DNA from: UBA4742 sp002403895
GTDB lineage: Bacteria; Actinomycetota; Acidimicrobiia; Acidimicrobiales; Acidimicrobilacustridaceae
Direction: 5' to 3'
Length of the DNA stretch: 18,894 nucleotides
Assembly: GCA_036823295.1 (NCBI GenBank)
Contig: DAISGD010000060.1
Span: 1 to 18,894 of the forward strand
Below, one piece after another: positions 18,003-18,894 of the stretch. Positions within the stretch are counted from its first letter, which is position 1. The number at the start of each line of letters is the position of its first letter. Below the pieces are notes generated by a model. That model saw only the letters and a list, made by a program, of their open reading frames with translations. It had not been told where the DNA came from and searched no databases. Made by a program: the position numbers and the translations under genes.

Positions 18003-18008
18003 TAGGGT
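18003..18008 (+). promoter_or_regulatory. -10 box TAGGGT placed for a leaderless J-domain gene transcript
   Basis: TAGGGT fits TANNNT and ends exactly 6 nt before GTG 18015, so the predicted transcription start is the G of the start codon or its neighbour. No Shine-Dalgarno is present. Confidence 0.5.
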
Positions 18009-18014
18009 GCGCGG

Positions 18015-18617
18015 GTGGACACCGGGGAGGCGTTGGCGGTCTTGGGCATCAGCCCCGGTACCACGGCCGACGAAGTGCGCACGGCCTACCTGCGGCTGAT
18101 CCGGGATCGACACCCAGATGTGGCCGGCGGCGATCCCACCACCACCCGCGAGGCCGCCCGCGTGACCCAGGCCTACGCCGTCATCCGTGCCCTCCTGAGC
18201 ACCACCGGCGCCACGACGGTTCCCGAGCCGGCCACACCATCATCGCCGAATCCGCCGACGCCGGCCGCCAAACGATGGCCCTTCGATACCAGCGCCGAGC
18301 CCACGGAGGCCGAAGCGGTGGACAGCGACACGATCGCCATCGCCGCGCCCGCACCCGAGGCCTTCGCCGCCCTGTTCGACGCTGCCGGTCGAGTTGGCCA
18401 CGTCGCCTATTTCGACCGCCAGCTCGGCATCCTCGAGACCGTGGTGCGGTTCGAGGGCGGGCCTACGTGCTCCGTGCTCATCACCCTGCAGGGCCGGGCC
18501 GATCACACCGACGCGTTCTGCGCCATGGAATCCATCGAGGCTGCCCCCACCCCGCCGATCCGCCCCGTGGTCGAGGCCCTGGTTCGAGAGCTCATCCACC
18601 CGGGCCCTGAGGGCTGA
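18015..18617 (+). CDS. J-domain protein with uncharacterised C-terminal domain
   Basis: A 200-residue protein. Residues 5-62 form a J domain: ALAVLGISPGTTADEVRTAY (6-25), helix II LRLIRDRHPDV with the HPD motif at 33-35, and ARVTQAYAVIRALLS for helix III. J domains stimulate the ATPase of DnaK-type chaperones. A Pro/Thr/Ala-rich linker (about 63-95) leads to an acidic segment and then to a C-terminal region (about 103-195). I do not recognise this region. It has alternating strands (GHVAYFDRQLGILETVVRFE, CSVLITLQGRA) and a final helix PPIRPVVEALVREL. It has no zinc-finger or DnaJ C-terminal domain, so it is not DnaJ itself, and no dnaK or grpE lies nearby. GTG 18015 sits 6 nt after a -10-like box. 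It converges on the lipid kinase gene with 11 bp between. Confidence 0.82.
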   Translation: MDTGEALAVLGISPGTTADEVRTAYLRLIRDRHPDVAGGDPTTTREAARVTQAYAVIRALLSTTGATTVPEPATPSSPNPPTPAAKRWPFDTSAEPTEAEAVDSDTIAIAAPAPEAFAALFDAAGRVGHVAYFDRQLGILETVVRFEGGPTCSVLITLQGRADHTDAFCAMESIEAAPTPPIRPVVEALVRELIHPGPEG

Positions 18618-18628
18618 GCGCTCAAGAC

Positions 18629-18894
18629 CTACTGGTCGTCACCGAAGGGGCCGATGTCGATTCCTCCGGCCAGCGAGAGCAGGTCCCCGAGGGCCTGGGT
18701 CGACAACAGGAGGTCAGCGGGCGCCGGAGGCTCGGGCGTGCCCATCGGGACGATGACCCGCAGCCCGCGGGGGACCACCCGGATCTCGAGCGGCGACGGC
18801 AGGTCCATGGCCTCGCCATCCACCCCAGCCAGGATCATTGCCTTCCCCGACTCGACCCGAAGCGACGGCGACGTCCACTGGTCCAGCCCGTGGA
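18629..18894 (-). CDS. Diacylglycerol-kinase-family lipid kinase, C-terminal part (N-terminus outside window)
   Basis: The reading frame is open to the right edge; 88 residues plus a stop are visible. The sequence LDQWTSPSLRVESGKAMILA, then GVDGEAMDLPSPLEIRVVPRGLRVIVP, is the characteristic end of the DagK/YegS-type lipid kinases, where the DGE motif and the closing PxxLRVxxP strand belong to the second domain. Family members phosphorylate diacylglycerol or a related lipid (or sphingoid base) at the membrane. After the usual end of the family an extra tail of about 35 residues (PEPPAPADLLLS to GDDQ) follows. An internal ATG at 18838 is not the start because the homologous sequence continues upstream of it. 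The family call rests on a short stretch but the motif is distinctive. Confidence 0.8.
   Translation of the reverse strand, partial: HGLDQWTSPSLRVESGKAMILAGVDGEAMDLPSPLEIRVVPRGLRVIVPMGTPEPPAPADLLLSTQALGDLLSLAGGIDIGPFGDDQ

Noticed and set aside
18615..18624. TGAGCGCTCA palindrome as terminator between the J-domain and lipid kinase genes
   Set aside because: The 10-bp palindrome has no loop and too short a stem to be a convincing terminator.
18629..18838. Separate 69-residue protein starting at ATG 18838
   Set aside because: The frame continues upstream to the window edge with lipid-kinase sequence, so this ATG is internal.

Overview
The window is very GC-rich, with dense coding on both strands and many GTG starts. 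It carries an actinobacterial conservon, an F420-type luciferase-like oxidoreductase, and two small proteins sharing a GPGWWxASDGxWYPPE leader that I associate with Acidimicrobiia. Several genes also have a TANNNT -10 box placed directly in front of the start codon, an actinobacterial leaderless arrangement. I infer an actinobacterium, probably Acidimicrobiia; this rests on gene content and style, not on a search.

Layout. Positions 1-729 (-) hold a family-2 glycosyltransferase cut by the window edge, divergent from an F420-type oxidoreductase (803-1741, +). A strong hairpin (1771-1800) separates the latter from a complete four-gene conservon read leftwards: sensor kinase-like CvnA (6124-3305), roadblock CvnB (3217-2798), DUF742 CvnC (2801-2424) and Ras-like GTPase CvnD (2443-1829). 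The last three genes overlap end to end. A gap of about 400 bp with small dyads and repeats separates the conservon from two rightward membrane proteins, an RDD protein (6532-7116) and a DUF4190-like protein (7330-7830), which share the GWW leader.

Next come gltB (13901-9303) and gltD (9301-7856), read leftwards as an operon for NADPH-dependent glutamate synthase. Rightward genes follow: a CapA-family metallophosphatase-like gene whose N-terminus appears frameshifted (14052/14135-14974) and an M18 aminopeptidase (14985-16307). An acyl-CoA synthetase (17923-16409, -) is divergent from a J-domain protein (18015-18617, +). The right edge holds the C-terminal end of a diacylglycerol-kinase-family lipid kinase (-).

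How the genes work together. The conservon is one signalling module: membrane sensor, roadblock regulator, DUF742 adaptor and GTPase switch. GltB and GltD form one enzyme. The remaining genes look like independent single-gene units. Two translation-start styles coexist: Shine-Dalgarno-led genes (conservon, GWW pair, gltD) and apparently leaderless genes (F420 enzyme, capA-like, M18, acyl-CoA synthetase, J-domain protein). No rRNA, tRNA, CRISPR array, insertion sequence or phage gene was seen. Nothing here is clearly a new defence-type system. The most unusual items are the shared GWW leader, the leaderless-promoter set, the frameshifted capA-like gene and the uncharacterised C-terminal region of the J-domain protein.
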